This document shows, one piece after another, positions 38,400 to 50,029 of a stretch of DNA of 64,000 nucleotides (the stretch's first letter is position 1; each line of letters starts with the position of its first letter). The position numbers and the translations under genes are program-made. Origin of the DNA: Sarcophilus harrisii (Eukaryota > Chordata > Mammalia > Dasyuromorphia > Dasyuridae); NCBI RefSeq assembly GCF_902635505.1, contig NC_045428.1:226874107-226938106 (forward strand), in the 5' to 3' direction. Below the pieces are notes generated by a model, which saw nothing but the letters and a program-made list of their open reading frames with translations, did no database searches and was not told the origin of the DNA.

Positions 38400-39050
38400 A
38401 ATCATGATTACTTTTGACCTAACAATATTACTACTAAGCATGTATCTCAATAGAGATTAAAAAAAAAAAAAGAAGGAAAAGAGATTATATACAAAAATAT
38501 TTATAGCAGCTCTTTTCTCAAGACAAAGAAATGGAAATTGAGGGATTGCTTGTCAATTGAGGTATGACTGAAAAAGTTATGATATGTGATTGTGATGGAA
38601 TATTATATTGTTCTATAAGAAATAATGAGCAAGATGCTCTTGGAATAACGTGGAAAGTCCTCCATGAGCTCATGCATAGTGAAATATACTATGTAACAAA
38701 GTAATAGCAATATTATAGTATGATCAGCTGTGAATGACTTTGCTATTCTTAACAATACAATGATCTAAGACTACTCTGAACTATGATGAAAAATGCTATC
38801 CATACCCAGAAGAAGTATTGATTGTGTCTAAATATACATTGAAGCATACTTTTTTTAAAACATTATTTTTCTTGAGGGTTTTTTAGGGGAGGAGATCTTT
38901 TTTTTTCTTTTGCAGCATGACATTTATAGAAATGTTTTGCATGACTTCACATGTGCCTTCTCAGTGGGGGTTGGAGATGGGAAAGGATTAAGGGAAAGAA
39001 TCTGAACCTCAAAGTTTTAAAAACAAATGTTGGAAAAAAAAAAAAAAAGA
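38400..39050 (+). mobile_element. Older L1 3' end, sense
   Basis: 'ttatagcagctcttttctca', 'gacaaagaaatggaaattga', 'gatcagctgtgaatgacttt' and 'cagtgggggttggagatgg' follow a more diverged L1 C-terminus and 3' UTR, ending in an A run at about 39030-39048. Confidence 0.7.
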
Positions 39051-39364
39051 ATTGCTGTTCCTGGAATTGGTTTACGTCCTGGCCAGAAATTATATTAGAT
39101 GCTGAAGAATTGCAACTCTAAGGCCTTGACTATCCTTCTCTTCCCCTTCTTTCCCTTCTGTCCCTCAAATCTCTCTGTTATGGTGGGTGGGAATAACTCT
39201 AGCCAATAGAATGTTTCCCAAGGTGCCTACCAGGGAAGTGATTCATATGATCATTTGGAGATTTAGGATTCAAGGAATACCAACTCCTGCCACCTCCTTC
39301 CACCATCACCACTGTCACTGTGATTGTCAACATCAGCAGCAGTCAAAAACTATTCATTAATCAG

Positions 39365-39540
39365 GGTCATTCAGAGCTGGAAGGGATCTCATAGATCTAG
39401 GCCAGCACCTTCATTTTGCTGATGAGGAAATTCAGGAAAGCCCAGGAAGGGAAATGATGTGACTAAGGCCACACCAAGCAGGCTTCAAATTCTCAATTCC
39501 AAAGCCAATGTTCTTTCTATTTCAATCCACTGCCTTCAAT
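39365..39540 (-). repeat. MIR-type SINE, antisense
   Basis: 'agagctggaagggatctcat', 'ctgatgaggaaattcaggaa' and 'aaggccacaccaagcaggct' in antisense MIR order. Confidence 0.7.
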
Positions 39541-39799
39541 TCCAATTATACAGAATATGACAAGCTGAGAACAGTGTGTTCATGTGACAGTTGTACTGTG
39601 TTATGCATGTCCAAACCCAGTTAAAAATAAATGGGGTCTCTCTTACATGAATTTTTATTTTTGACTTAACAATCACCAAATTAAATGAACATTTCCACTA
39701 TAGAACCGAAGAGAATTCTACTTGAAGCTGTGAATTTCTTCTTAAGTATATAATAAATTCAAAATGTAATTTTAAAAGTTATTTTGTTTATTTGTGATT

Positions 39800-40165
39800 C
39801 CCTCTGGTTTTCTGTTTTATTCTCCTTGTGGGTGGCAGTGTACACAGAGGCAAGAGACTAGCCCATCTGCCTTCTCCCTCTCATCATCTCCCCCGCTAAT
39901 GAGAAAAAAACAAACAAACCCTTGTAACAAATATATATAGTCAAGCAAAACAAATCCACATTTGTCCATTCTACAAATGTATGTCCCATTCTATTCCTTG
40001 AGTTTATCACCTCATGGGATAAAGTGGGAAGCGTAGTTCTTCATTAGGCTTCTGGAGCTGTGATTGGTAATTTCATCAGTCACAGTTCTTATGTTTTTCA
40101 AAGATATTTCTTTGAAACGTTGTTATTGTAATATATGTATTTACATGTCTAAATATGAACAAATA
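39800..40165 (-). mobile_element. Old L1 3' UTR, antisense
   Basis: 'atatatatagtcaagcaaaa', 'caaatccacatttgtccatt', 'gagctgtgattggtaatttc' and 'gaaacgttgttattgtaata' follow the antisense order of a diverged L1 3' UTR. Confidence 0.6.
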
Positions 40166-40639
40166 CACAAATATGAGCTCTTGAGTAGCATGGATATATA
40201 TGATCTAACCCACTTCTGTGAAAAGTAGTATGAGGATCCTACCCTCACTGACAATAGCATAACAAGGGGAGGGAGCTGGTGAGATCCAGGATCACTGACT
40301 TTGAGCAACTTCTAACCCCTTCTAATTTCAAGAGAGATGTTAAACTAGGTTTATATCTATCTGCCACACTTTAAATGATGGTTTGTAGAAGTTTATAAGG
40401 AAATCTGTTTCCCTGATCACTCTTAAGGGGGAGGATAACCCCTGTCTCTGTCTCTCTTTTAAAAAGCACTGGGAAGTGTCAGGTCTATATATATATATAT
40501 AAATTCTTTCTGGATATAGAAAAAAAATACAAACTTCCTTCCTTTTCCCTTTTTATTCCAAAGACTGTTCAGTTTTTAGAAAATTGCATAGAGGTTGATA
40601 GCAACCATATTCCACTTATGAGGATTACTCTGCAAGTCT

Positions 40640-40865
40640 ATTCTGAGAATCTTCCCTCTAGAGGCAATGGATTCTGCAAGACTTCCTAATGAAACACTCT
40701 GATGATATTATTCCACTGCTCAAAAACCTTCAGTAGTTTCCCTTTGCCTCCCAAATAACTCATAAACTCTCTATCCTATTTTTTCAGCCTTATTTCAAAC
40801 CGCTCCTCTTTGTGTATCCAATTTTCTAGTCAAATGATATTACTCACTGCTCTATGTTTTTTTGC
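40640..40865 (+). mobile_element. L2 ORF2 end, sense
   Basis: 'attccactgctcaaaaacct', 'tcagtagtttccctttgcct' and 'cagccttatttcaaaccgct' match the end of L2 ORF2. Confidence 0.65.
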
Positions 40866-40892
40866 CTGGACAAGATCTGCTTTACATCATTA

Positions 40893-41075
40893 TTAGGTTT
40901 GGGCCAATGGTAGACTTATTAGCTGCGTGGGCTAATCACCTGGGCAAATCACTTAATCTCTGTTTGCCTTAATCCATTGGAGAAGGATATGGCAAACTAC
41001 TCCAGTGTCTTTGCCAAGAAAACCTCATACATGATCACAAAGAGTCAGACATGACTAAACAACAACAAGCAGCAG
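40893..41075 (+). repeat. MAR-type CORE-SINE, sense
   Basis: 'cacctgggcaaatcacttaa', 'tccagtgtctttgccaagaa' and 'agagtcagacatgactaaac' followed by AACAACAACAA are the 3' half of a marsupial SINE. Confidence 0.8.
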
Positions 41076-41299
41076 ATTACAAATACATGTGATTAAATTA
41101 GCCTTACAAATGAGAACTTGTATGTGCATTGGGACTAAAGGAAAGCAAATGCATTCATAGTAAATTAGGCAATAATCTTTGAAAAATGAACTACTCTTAC
41201 TCTTCCTTTCATCATTTTTGTTGATTTTCATGGATATTTATATTTGGGGTGAAATTTCATTCAGAACTGCCACTATAGGCATAATTATCACCCAAATTG

Positions 41300-42340
41300 C
41301 TTTGTGTTTTGGAATGTTATCAAAAAGAACCTCACCAATTTACATGAACTAATGCTAAGTGAAATGAGCAGAACCAAGGGATAAGTGTACATGGTAACAA
41401 TAAGATGATAATTCTGATAAACCTGGCTCTCTTCAACAATGAGATGATTCAGACCAGTTCCAATGGTCTTGTGATGAAAAGATCCATCTACAACCAGTGA
41501 GAGGACTGTGGGAACTGAGTATGGTTCACAACATAACATTTTCACTCTTTTTGTTGTTGTTTGTTTGCATTTTATTTTCTTATTTTTTTTTTCTGGTTTG
41601 ATTTGATTTTTCTTGTGCAGCAAAATTATTGTATAAATATGTATGCATATATTGGATTTAACATATTTCTTTTTTTACATTTTTATTATAGCTTTTTATA
41701 TACAAAACATATGCATGGGTAATTTTTCAACACTGACCTTTGCAAAAACTTCTGTTTCAACTTTTCTCCTCCTTCCTTCAACCCCCTCCCCTACATGGCA
41801 GGTAGTCCCATACATGTTAAATATGTTAAAGTATATGTTAAATACAATATATGTATACATATTTATACAGTTATTTTGCTGCATAAGAAAAATCAGATTT
41901 AAAAAGAAGGTAAAAATAACTTACGAAGAAAAAACAAAAATGCAAGCAAACAATAATGGAAAGACTGGAAATGCTATGATGTGGTCCATACTCATTTTCC
42001 AGTGTTCTTTCTCTGGGTATAGCTGGTTCTGTTCATTACTGATAATTGGAACTGATTTGGATCCTCTCATTGTTGAGGAGAGCCACGTGCATCAGAATTG
42101 ATCCTCATATAGTATTGTTGTTGAAGTGTATAATGATCTCCTGGTTCTGCTCATTTCACTCAGCATCAGTTCAGATTTAACATATATTTCTACCATGTTT
42201 AACATATATTGGACTATTTGCCATCTAGCGAAGGGGAAATTGGAACACCAAGTTCTGCAAGGATTAATGTTGAAGAATTATCCATGTACATGTTTTAAAA
42301 AATAAAAAGCTTTAATAAAGAAAAAAAAACACCTCATCTC
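41300..42340 (+). mobile_element. L1 3' end, sense, split by a nested L1
   Basis: Left part 41325-41670 ('acatgaactaatgctaagtg' to 'tattggatttaacatatttc') and right part 42174-42335 ('gatttaacatatatttctac' to 'aataaaaagctttaataaag') form one L1 3' end around the insertion at 41671-42173. Confidence 0.85.
41671..42173 (-). mobile_element. L1 3' end, antisense, nested in another L1
   Basis: T run, 'ttattatagctttttatata', 'ctacatggcaggtagtccca' and 'tggttctgctcatttcactc' are the reverse complement of an L1 3' UTR and last ORF2 codons. Host L1 sequence GATTTAACATAT(AT)TTCT is duplicated on both sides (41655-41670 and 42174-42191). Confidence 0.88.
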
Positions 42341-42344
42341 TGTC

Positions 42345-43530
42345 AGCTGACTTTGTTTATTTTGAAATTAATAAAGTGAATAATGTGTATTTTTCTACAA
42401 TAGTTGTTCTTGAACCTATAATTTAAATTTAAAATACTGTATGCATTGTATTGACCAAGATAGTCCAAGACTCATAGAGTAATTAAATAGCTTTTGTAAA
42501 GCTATTTCCTATACTCATCCAATAGGAAAGATAATAACATCTCTTAGTCCCTTCCTCGTGAGGTTGTTTACTGGCATGAAATGAGATAATTTATACAAAA
42601 ACACCTTATAAACCTAAAAGTTTCTGGATGAATGGCAGCTGTTTCTTTATGTGGTGATTTCTAGTTAGACCTTAGTTTTCTCATGGATTTACTTGTCAGT
42701 TTGAGCTATTCCTTATGATTTATTTATTTATTCCTTTTACTACCAGATAGTGAGGATAGTCACTACCCTTATGCTGTTCAACAGGAAGAATATGGTAGAT
42801 GAGTGTTCCATGTTTACCCTGTTGGTAATGGCATTCCATTCTACTGAGCAAAAGTTTTGTGTCTTCCTAGTCCCCATCTCTGCCTCTCTCTGAGTGGCTA
42901 TACTAGTATACTGGAAGGATATGGATTATTATGAATTTTCCAAATCTGGATCAACTCTTTTGGCAAAGACCACACTTTCCTTATTTCACTATATGACTGA
43001 GCCCTAGTTATGTGATCTTGGAGCATGATATAGTCACTCTTCACAATAATAAATAAAGATTATGTAGCTATTTTGCAGTACTTTATTTTTGACATAGAAT
43101 CAATACAAGCAACAAACAGTATGTAACAAAACACTCATTGTTTACCCCTCCACCCCTATCCTCTCCCAGATGTAAGAAACCCTTAGACAGCACATAAGGT
43201 GAATTCCCAAGAACACTGGGAAGTATACTTTAGAAATGATTTTATATAAAAAGATCACAAATACTTGAAGACAAATGTCTAAAGAGTATTCTTGAGTTTC
43301 CATAATTGGATCCATATCGGGTAAATTTGATCTTTTTTAATGTGTGTTGTTATATCTGATAATAAACATTTTGGAAAAACTATATTATTTGTCATTGCTG
43401 TGCCCCAAAATACTGAACTTATAGGGGCAGGATGCAGATTGTTTCATTATCCAGATAATGTCACAGCCCCATCATTGAAATGATTTGTCTCAAATAACCA
43501 AACACTCTTCACATTGGGTTCCTGTTACTC
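42345..43530. other. Mostly unassigned DNA with an old L1-like trace
   Basis: No gene. From about 43080 to 43440 'aacaaacagtatgtaacaaa', 'cccctatcctctcccagatg' and 'ggatccatatcggg' look like a decayed antisense L1 tail, with low certainty. Confidence 0.3.
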
Positions 43531-43534
43531 AAAT

Positions 43535-43715
43535 GTATGAGTTTCTTTCTTTCTCATCCTTTCATAGACTTAATCCCCTGCTTCTTGCTTCCTTTTATGC
43601 ATTGTCTTCATGTATTAGAATGTAAACTCTTAGAGAGAAGGGACTATCTTGTTTTATTGGTTTTGTATCCCTAGAACTTAGCACAGAACCTGACATTTTT
43701 TCTACCTACTATCTG
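43535..43715 (+). mobile_element. L2 3' end, sense
   Basis: 'gaatgtaaactcttagagag', 'aagggactatcttgttttat' and 'ccctagaacttagcacagaa' are typical of the L2 3' end. Confidence 0.75.
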
Positions 43716-43789
43716 TCTGTCTTCTGTCTCTGTCAGTTATCCATTGTCACATTGCCATGATTTCCATTTGTGGATTTATAGCTATAAAA

Positions 43790-43965
43790 CAAATGTCAGA
43801 GTGAAAAGAAACCTTAAAGGTCATCTAATCAAACCAACTCCCCCATCTTCCAGATGAGAAATTTGAAGATCATAAAGGTTAAATATGTTTCCCAAGGTCA
43901 ACTAGTTGATGACAGAGTCGGGACTAATATTCAAGTCTCTTCCTTCCCAAGCTAGTACTATTTAT
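43790..43965 (-). repeat. MIR-type SINE, antisense
   Basis: 'aaaccttaaaggtcatctaa', 'ccatcttccagatgagaaat' and 'gacagagtcgggactaatat' in order. Confidence 0.65.
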
Positions 43966-44434
43966 CTTGCCCAATGCAGAAGGAAATGCCTACATTAATT
44001 TGCTTCTAATGGTCACATCCCTAAACTTTACTGAGATTCCCTCAGGAATGATTAATTGTATTTATATAAGCAAATAAATATATATGGGTATTTAAATATA
44101 TATGTGCTCACTTATATTTATTTTTTTTTTACTACTTTTCATCTTCAGGCTAATTGCTAAGGTATAAATATTTTGTGACTTTTTCATAGGATTAAACATT
44201 ACTTTGTATTCCTGGATCCCTGGGTTCTCTATCATCTTGGGCAGCATAGATGTGTGAGGCTGGATAGCATCTTTTCTCTTATTTCACATCAACGGTCTGA
44301 ATGTTGCTTTTGGGGTAGGCAGAAAAAAACCAAAGTGCCACCTTTCACATATGAATCCCACCATCAGAAAGTTATTGGTTTCAAAACAGTCATCTTATCC
44401 AAAGGAAATCTGTGGCAAGGGGTCTATTCAGAAA

Positions 44435-45725
44435 GTTAATCAGCATTTAATAAGTGCCTATTATATGTCAGACACTGTGCTCAGTGCTGGAGATAGAAAG
44501 ATAGGAAAAAAAATAATCCCTGATACTCTCAAGGAGTTCACAATCTAATGCAGATATCTATATACAAACAAAATAGATACAGGATAAATTGAAGATAAAT
44601 AATAGAGGGAAGGTGCTAGATTAAAGGGATCAGGAAAGACTTCTCTAAGAAGGTATTTTTAGCTGAGACATGAAGGAAGCAAGGGAAGATAGAAGGTAGT
44701 GATGAGACAGGAGAGCATTGCAGGCATAGAGGACAATCGGTGAAAATGAATGAAATTAGGAGATGGAGTAACTGGTTCAGGAACAGTGAGGAAGCCGGTA
44801 TTCCTCAATCACAGAGTATGTGGGGTGTAAAATGACTGAAAATATAGAACAATGTTAGGGAGGAGTATGCTGTAGCCACCTCATACTGACTTGCAAGTTG
44901 TAAGCATTTTTATCTTGGAAATCACTATAAATCAAAACTTGATTTATTATTTAATTGATTGGGCTTAAAGAAGCGATAGAGAAAATTTTAATAATACTAA
45001 TTAAACTTTAAAGTGTATCATTATTTTTATATTTTGCCAGTTATTAAACATTTATTTATGTCACTTATCAAACATTTATTAATTATTTATTAAACATTTA
45101 TTAATTGGAGCTAAGTTATGAAGGGCTTTGAATGCCAAATAAAGGAGGTGGTAAGAAACCACAGGAGTTTATTAGATAGAGAGTAATGTGGTCCTTATCT
45201 GCACTTTAGGAAGATCACTTTGACAGGTGGAATGGGGAGAGACTCGAGATAGGACAATCAAAAGGCAACTATAATAACCCAGACATGAGGTGACAACAGA
45301 TTGGATGGGGATGGAATGGTGAGATATGGTGAAGACTCAAGGAAGATATTTGGATTGCCAGTCTGAGCAACTGGAAGGATAGTGGTGTCTTCAGTAACAG
45401 TAGAAAAATTCAGAAGAGAGAAGGCTTAGGAACAAGGTAGATTCTACAGGACATCCCATTTGAAATGTTCAAAAGGCATTTGAAGATGTGAAACAAAATC
45501 CTCAGAGAAGTTGGGGTTCAATTAAGTAAATATGAGAAGAATTCAAGAGATCTGATATCAACAAGTGAAATAATATAGAGGGAGAAAATAAGTCCCAGGA
45601 TAGAGCGCTGTGCTCTCAGGATTAGTTTGGACGACCTGGGTGAAGATCCAGCAAAGGAAACTGAGAAAGGGCAATCAGATAGGCAAAAGGAGAAAATAGA
45701 GAGAGTAGTCACAGAACTCCAGAGA
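44435..45725 (-). mobile_element. Long L2/CR1-clade LINE remnant, antisense
   Basis: From the antisense 3' end ('ttaataagtgcctattatat', 'agacactgtgctcagtgctg') through 'gatcaggaaagacttctcta', 'gaagggctttgaatgccaaa', 'aggaagatcactttgacagg' and 'ctggaaggatagtggtgtct' to 'ggacatcccatttgaaatg'. This is the usual order of mammalian L2 3' UTR and ORF2 read backwards. About 1.3 kb survives, with an AT-rich insertion or divergence near 44940-45110. There are many breaks; ancient. Confidence 0.8.
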
Positions 45726-45839
45726 TAAGAGAGAATACAAGGAACAAGGGAGACTCATTTTCCTGAGTTCAAATCTGTCCTCAGACATTTACTAGCTGTG
45801 TGACCATTGGTGATTTATTGGACTCCTATTTTATTCCAA

Positions 45840-46530
45840 ATACTATTAATCAGTTCAGGGTGATTCCATAGAAGTAATGATTCTAAGTAATTATTAGTGA
45901 TATATTTATTTAGTAATATACATTCAATGACTCTAACTAATATTAGTATAGGGATTATATATATTAATATATAGTTTACATGTGTTATATCGAGGGATAA
46001 TTAGGTAAGGTAAATAAGATAGATTTTTTTTATAATAGGCCCCAAATTTTAAACTATAAGATACAAGTTCATTTTTCAATAATTTGTCATAAAAGTTCCA
46101 ATATTCACTTGTCTAACTATAAGAATATTGACTAGAAAACCTGTACACTTTTGGGTGATGAGTGTGTGACCATTCCCAGAGTGGATGAGATGTCCTAATG
46201 TGATATGGAAAATCCCCTTAATTTATTTTTGTACCATGAGAAGGGATCATTTTATATCCACTTAATTCAGTGGCGATAATCCTTGCTTTATCTATTCTGT
46301 GGCCACCCATGCTGGTGCATCATTTCTGACTCTTCTGGAGGATCAAAATCAAGATCTATCATCTAATGAAACTGTATTTTACTTCTCTCTTTCTGTATCT
46401 TTGGGTATCAAGCACTTTAAAATGAAGAGCTTGGAATAAAGGGGCATCTCAGATCATAAGGAAGACCTAAGATCCACTTTATTAGAGGGGGGGCCATGAA
46501 AATACTATTGGTTTGGAATTTTGCCTCAGT
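45840..46530. other. Unassigned AT-rich DNA
   Basis: No gene. Short TATATTAATATAT palindromic text near 45957-45972. Confidence 0.35.
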
Positions 46531-46534
46531 TTCT

Positions 46535-46705
46535 TTAATTATAGAATTGGATTCTACATGGAGTCTCTTAATCCCATTTGCCTCTGTTCCTCATCTGTAA
46601 AACAAGCTGGAGAAGAAAATGGCAAAACTAGTATCTTTGCCAAGAAAACCCCAAATACTATCACAAAAGAGATATGATTGAAAACAACTGAGCAATGAAA
46701 TTCAA
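46535..46705 (+). repeat. MAR/MIR-type SINE, sense
   Basis: 'cctctgttcctcatctgtaa', 'aacaagctggagaagaaaat' and 'ctttgccaagaaaaccccaa' ending in 'gaaaacaactgagcaatga'. Confidence 0.75.
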
Positions 46706-46868
46706 GTATGTTTGTGAATCAGTCCTTTCAATTCAGTGACTCATTGATTCTCATGCCTCCTGAAAAGGATTGGCTTTGCAGACATTCTAATTAATAGCCA
46801 AAAGAGCTAAGTTAGGATCACTTGACCCAATGAGTCTAAGTACATAAATAGCAATTAAGAAAAGATTT

Positions 46869-47789
46869 ACCATTATTAATCAGAGAAATGCAAATTAAGA
46901 CAACTCTGAGATACCACTACATACCTGTCAGATTGGCTAGAATGACAGGGAAAGATAATGTGTAATGTTGGAGGGGATGTGGGAAAACAGGGACACTGAT
47001 ACATTGTTGGTGGAATTGCGAACACATCCAGCCATTCTGGAGAGCAATTTGGAACTATGCTCAAAAAGTTATCAAACGGTGCATACCCTTTGACCCAGCA
47101 GTATTTCTACTGGGCTTATATCCCAAAGAAATCTTAAAGAAGGGAAAGGGACCTGTATGTGCCAAAGTTTGTGGCAGCCCTTTTGTAGTGGCCAGAAATT
47201 GGAAACTGAATGGATGCCCATCAACTGGAGAATGGTTGGGTAAATTGTGGTATATGAATGTTATGGAATATTATTGTTCTGTAAGAAACGACCAGCAGGA
47301 TGAATACAGAGAGGCTTGGAGAGACTTACATGAACTGATGCTAAGTGAAATGAGCTGAACCAGGAGATCATTATATACTTCAACAACGATACTGTATGAG
47401 GATGTATTCTGATGGAAGTGGATTTCTTCAACAAAGAGAAGATCTAACTCAGTTTCAATTGATCAAGGAGGGACAGAATTAGCTACCCAAAGAAAGAACA
47501 CTGGAAAATGAGTGTAAACTGTTTGCATTTTTGTTTTTCTTCCCAGGTTATTTTTACCTTCTGAATCCAATTCTCCCTGAGCAACAAGAGAACTGTTCGG
47601 TTCTGCACACATATATTGTATCTAGAATATACTGTAACCTATTTAACATGTATAGGACTGCTTGTCATCTGGAGGAGGAGGTGGAGGGAGGGAGGGGAAA
47701 AGTCGGAACAGAAGTGAGTGCAAGGGATAATGTTGTAAAAAATTACCCTGGCATGGGTTCTGTCAATAAAAAGTTATTAAAAAAAAAAA
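46869..47789 (+). mobile_element. 5'-truncated L1 with a second 3' UTR type, TSD present
   Basis: ORF2 C-terminus (CNVGGDVGK-type region, CTYVPKFVAALL-type region, several breaks) followed by a 3' UTR with 'gcaacaagagaactgttcgg', 'ttctgcacacatatattgta' and 'gtgagtgcaagggataatgt', then 'gtcaataaaaagttatt' and an A tail. This 3' UTR differs from the copies at 3158, 6547 and 18823, so it is another L1 subfamily. A 12-bp duplication, AAGAAAAGATTT, lies at 46857-46868 and 47790-47801. Confidence 0.9.
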
Positions 47790-47969
47790 AAGAAAAGATT
47801 TGCAAGAAAGGGCCCTATATTGAATATCAAATTTCTCTCATATAACTTAATGATTAGAATAGTTATCCCAAAGTCCATTTTCTTAGATGTCTTTGGAATG
47901 ATTAAGATGATCTTGAGCTCTTTAAGTTTGGGAGGGGGGAATCCAAGTGTAAAAATTAATAGCAATAGT

Positions 47970-48460
47970 AAATTAGGGCAACTCCATAGCATAGTAAAAT
48001 AGTATTTAGTTGCAAAACTTGGAATCTGGAACATGAGTTCAAATTCTCTCTCAGAGATTTAGCAAGCTGTATGATCTTGGGCAAGTCATTTAAATTTCTC
48101 AATTCCCTTGGCTATAAAATGAGGATAATAATAGAACTTATCCTTGAGGGTTGCATTGAGGATAAAATAACATGACATATGTAAAGTGCTTTGCAAATCT
48201 TAAACCATATTACTGTTTGCTGTTTTGGTTTTTTTTAAGGCAACTAGATAGCACAAAAATACAATACTTGGAGTTATAAAAACCTGAATTCAAATCCAGT
48301 CTCAAGACACTTACTGCGTGACACTGGGCAAGTCACACAATCTTATTCAGCTTCAGTTTCCTTATTAGTAAAATGGAGATAATAATAGCACTGACAGTGT
48401 AATTATCAAGATAATATATATAAAATACTTCACAAACCTTAAAGCTCCACATAGATAGTA
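47970..48460 (+). repeat. Two successive MIR-type SINEs, sense
   Basis: Copy 1 about 47970-48215 ('gatcttgggcaagtcattta', 'cttggctataaaatgaggat', 'gtaaagtgctttgcaaatct'). Copy 2 about 48238-48450 ('aattcaaatccagtctcaag', 'acactgggcaagtcacacaa', 'tagtaaaatggagataataa'). Confidence 0.8.
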
Positions 48461-48719
48461 ACTAGTCATTCAGAGCTTACATTTTGTATAACATTTTTCA
48501 TTTAGGATTTCAGAAATCATCTGGTCCAATCTAACTGTGAAGTATATCCCCCCCAACAAGTGTTCATCCAGAGAGAGAAATTTTGACACTTCCCAAGACA
48601 AAATGAGCTTAATCTCTCTTCCATGGAACAACCCTTCACCTATTTAATGAGGGCAATCATTATTATTTGAGTATTTTTCTTCTTTAGGATATATATAGGC
48701 ATCCTTTCAACTAATGATT

Positions 48720-49195
48720 TGGTTTCCCTTTGTTGGCTTTACAAATATTATCTCATTTGATCCTTACGAGTAGGTAGGTGCTTTAATTATTCTTATTTTA
48801 CAGTTGAGGAAACTGAGGCAGAGTTTAGTGATTAGTCCAGTGTCACACAACTATTGTGTCTGAACCCAAATCTGAACCCAGATCTTCCTTACTCCAGGCC
48901 CAATGTTGTATTTCTGAGCTATCAAAGATCACAAAGATTCAGAGCTACATTGAATCTTAGAAGTCATTGGTAAGATATTATAGCTTACTAACACTCATCA
49001 TTCATTTACTTTCTTTGATCTTCACATCCCTGAGAAGTAAGTGGAGCAAATAGTGTTATCCCCATTTGACATACAAGGAAACTAGGTCTCAGAGAGTGTA
49101 TGATTTATCTAATGAGCCACACAGCTAGTAAACGGAATTTTAAAGTTTTGAACTTCAGTCTGTCTGATTCCTATCAGTGCCTTTCTTTGCACTGG
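48720..49195 (-). repeat. Two successive MIR-type SINEs, antisense
   Basis: Copy 1 about 48735-48905 ('attatctcatttgatcctta', 'gttgaggaaactgaggcaga'). Copy 2 about 49010-49190 ('gttatccccatttgacatac', 'aaggaaactaggtctcagag', 'gccacacagctagtaaacgg'). Confidence 0.8.
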
Positions 49196-49324
49196 AAAAA
49201 AAAAAAAGCCAACAAGCAAGGTCCTTGTAAAAATTAACTCAGTTCTCTGTTTCACTTTATAACATTCAGAGCCTAGATTCTTCAAAGCAAGATTTGGAAA
49301 TCATTCTTTTAACTATACCCAAAG

Positions 49325-50025
49325 GACTGGCAAACTGTGCAAACCCTTTGATCCAGCAGTATCACTACTGGGTCTGTATCCCAAAGAAATCATAGAAAAG
49401 GGAAAAAGGAACACATGTGAAAAAATGTTTGTGGCAGCCCTTTTTGTAGTGGCAAAAAACTGGAAATTGAGTGGATGTCCGTCAGTTGGGGAATGACTGA
49501 ATAAGTTATGGTATTTGAATCAAAAAGACCTGGAGAGCCTTATATAGACTGTTGCTAAGTGAAGTGAATAGAATCAAGAGAACATTGTACAGAGCAACAA
49601 CAAGATTATGTGATGATCAGCTGTGATGGACATGGCTCTTTTCAGCAATGAGATGATATAGGGCAATTCTAATAACTTGTGATGGGGAGAGCCATCTGCA
49701 CCCAGAGAGAGGTTTGTGGGGACTGAAAGTGGATCGCAACATAATATTTTCACCTTTTTTGTTGTTTGCTTGCTTCTTTTTTCCCTTTCTCACTTTTTTT
49801 TTTCCTTTTTGACCTGACTTTTCTTGTGCAACATGATAAATGTGGAAACTTTTAGAAGAATTGCATGTTTAACTTATATTGGATTGCTTACTGTCTAGGG
49901 AATAGAGGTGAGGGAGGGAAGAGAGTGGAATTTGGAATTAAGGGTTTTTAGGAGTGAATGCTGAGAACTATCTTTGCATGTGTTTTGAAAATAAAAATCT
50001 ATTATCAAAAAAAAAAGAAAAAGAA
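49325..50025 (+). mobile_element. Older L1 3' end, sense
   Basis: 'ggcaaactgtgcaaaccctt', 'tgatccagcagtatcactac', 'ttgtagtggcaaaaaactgg' and 'gatctgcacccagagagagg'-like text lead to an L1 3' UTR and 'gaaaataaaaatctatt'. It is diverged from the young copies. Confidence 0.8.
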
Positions 50026-50029
50026 ATTA

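Noticed and set aside
41288-42101. Open frames of 111 and 152 codons
   Set aside because: Translations of nested L1 3' ends on the non-coding strand.
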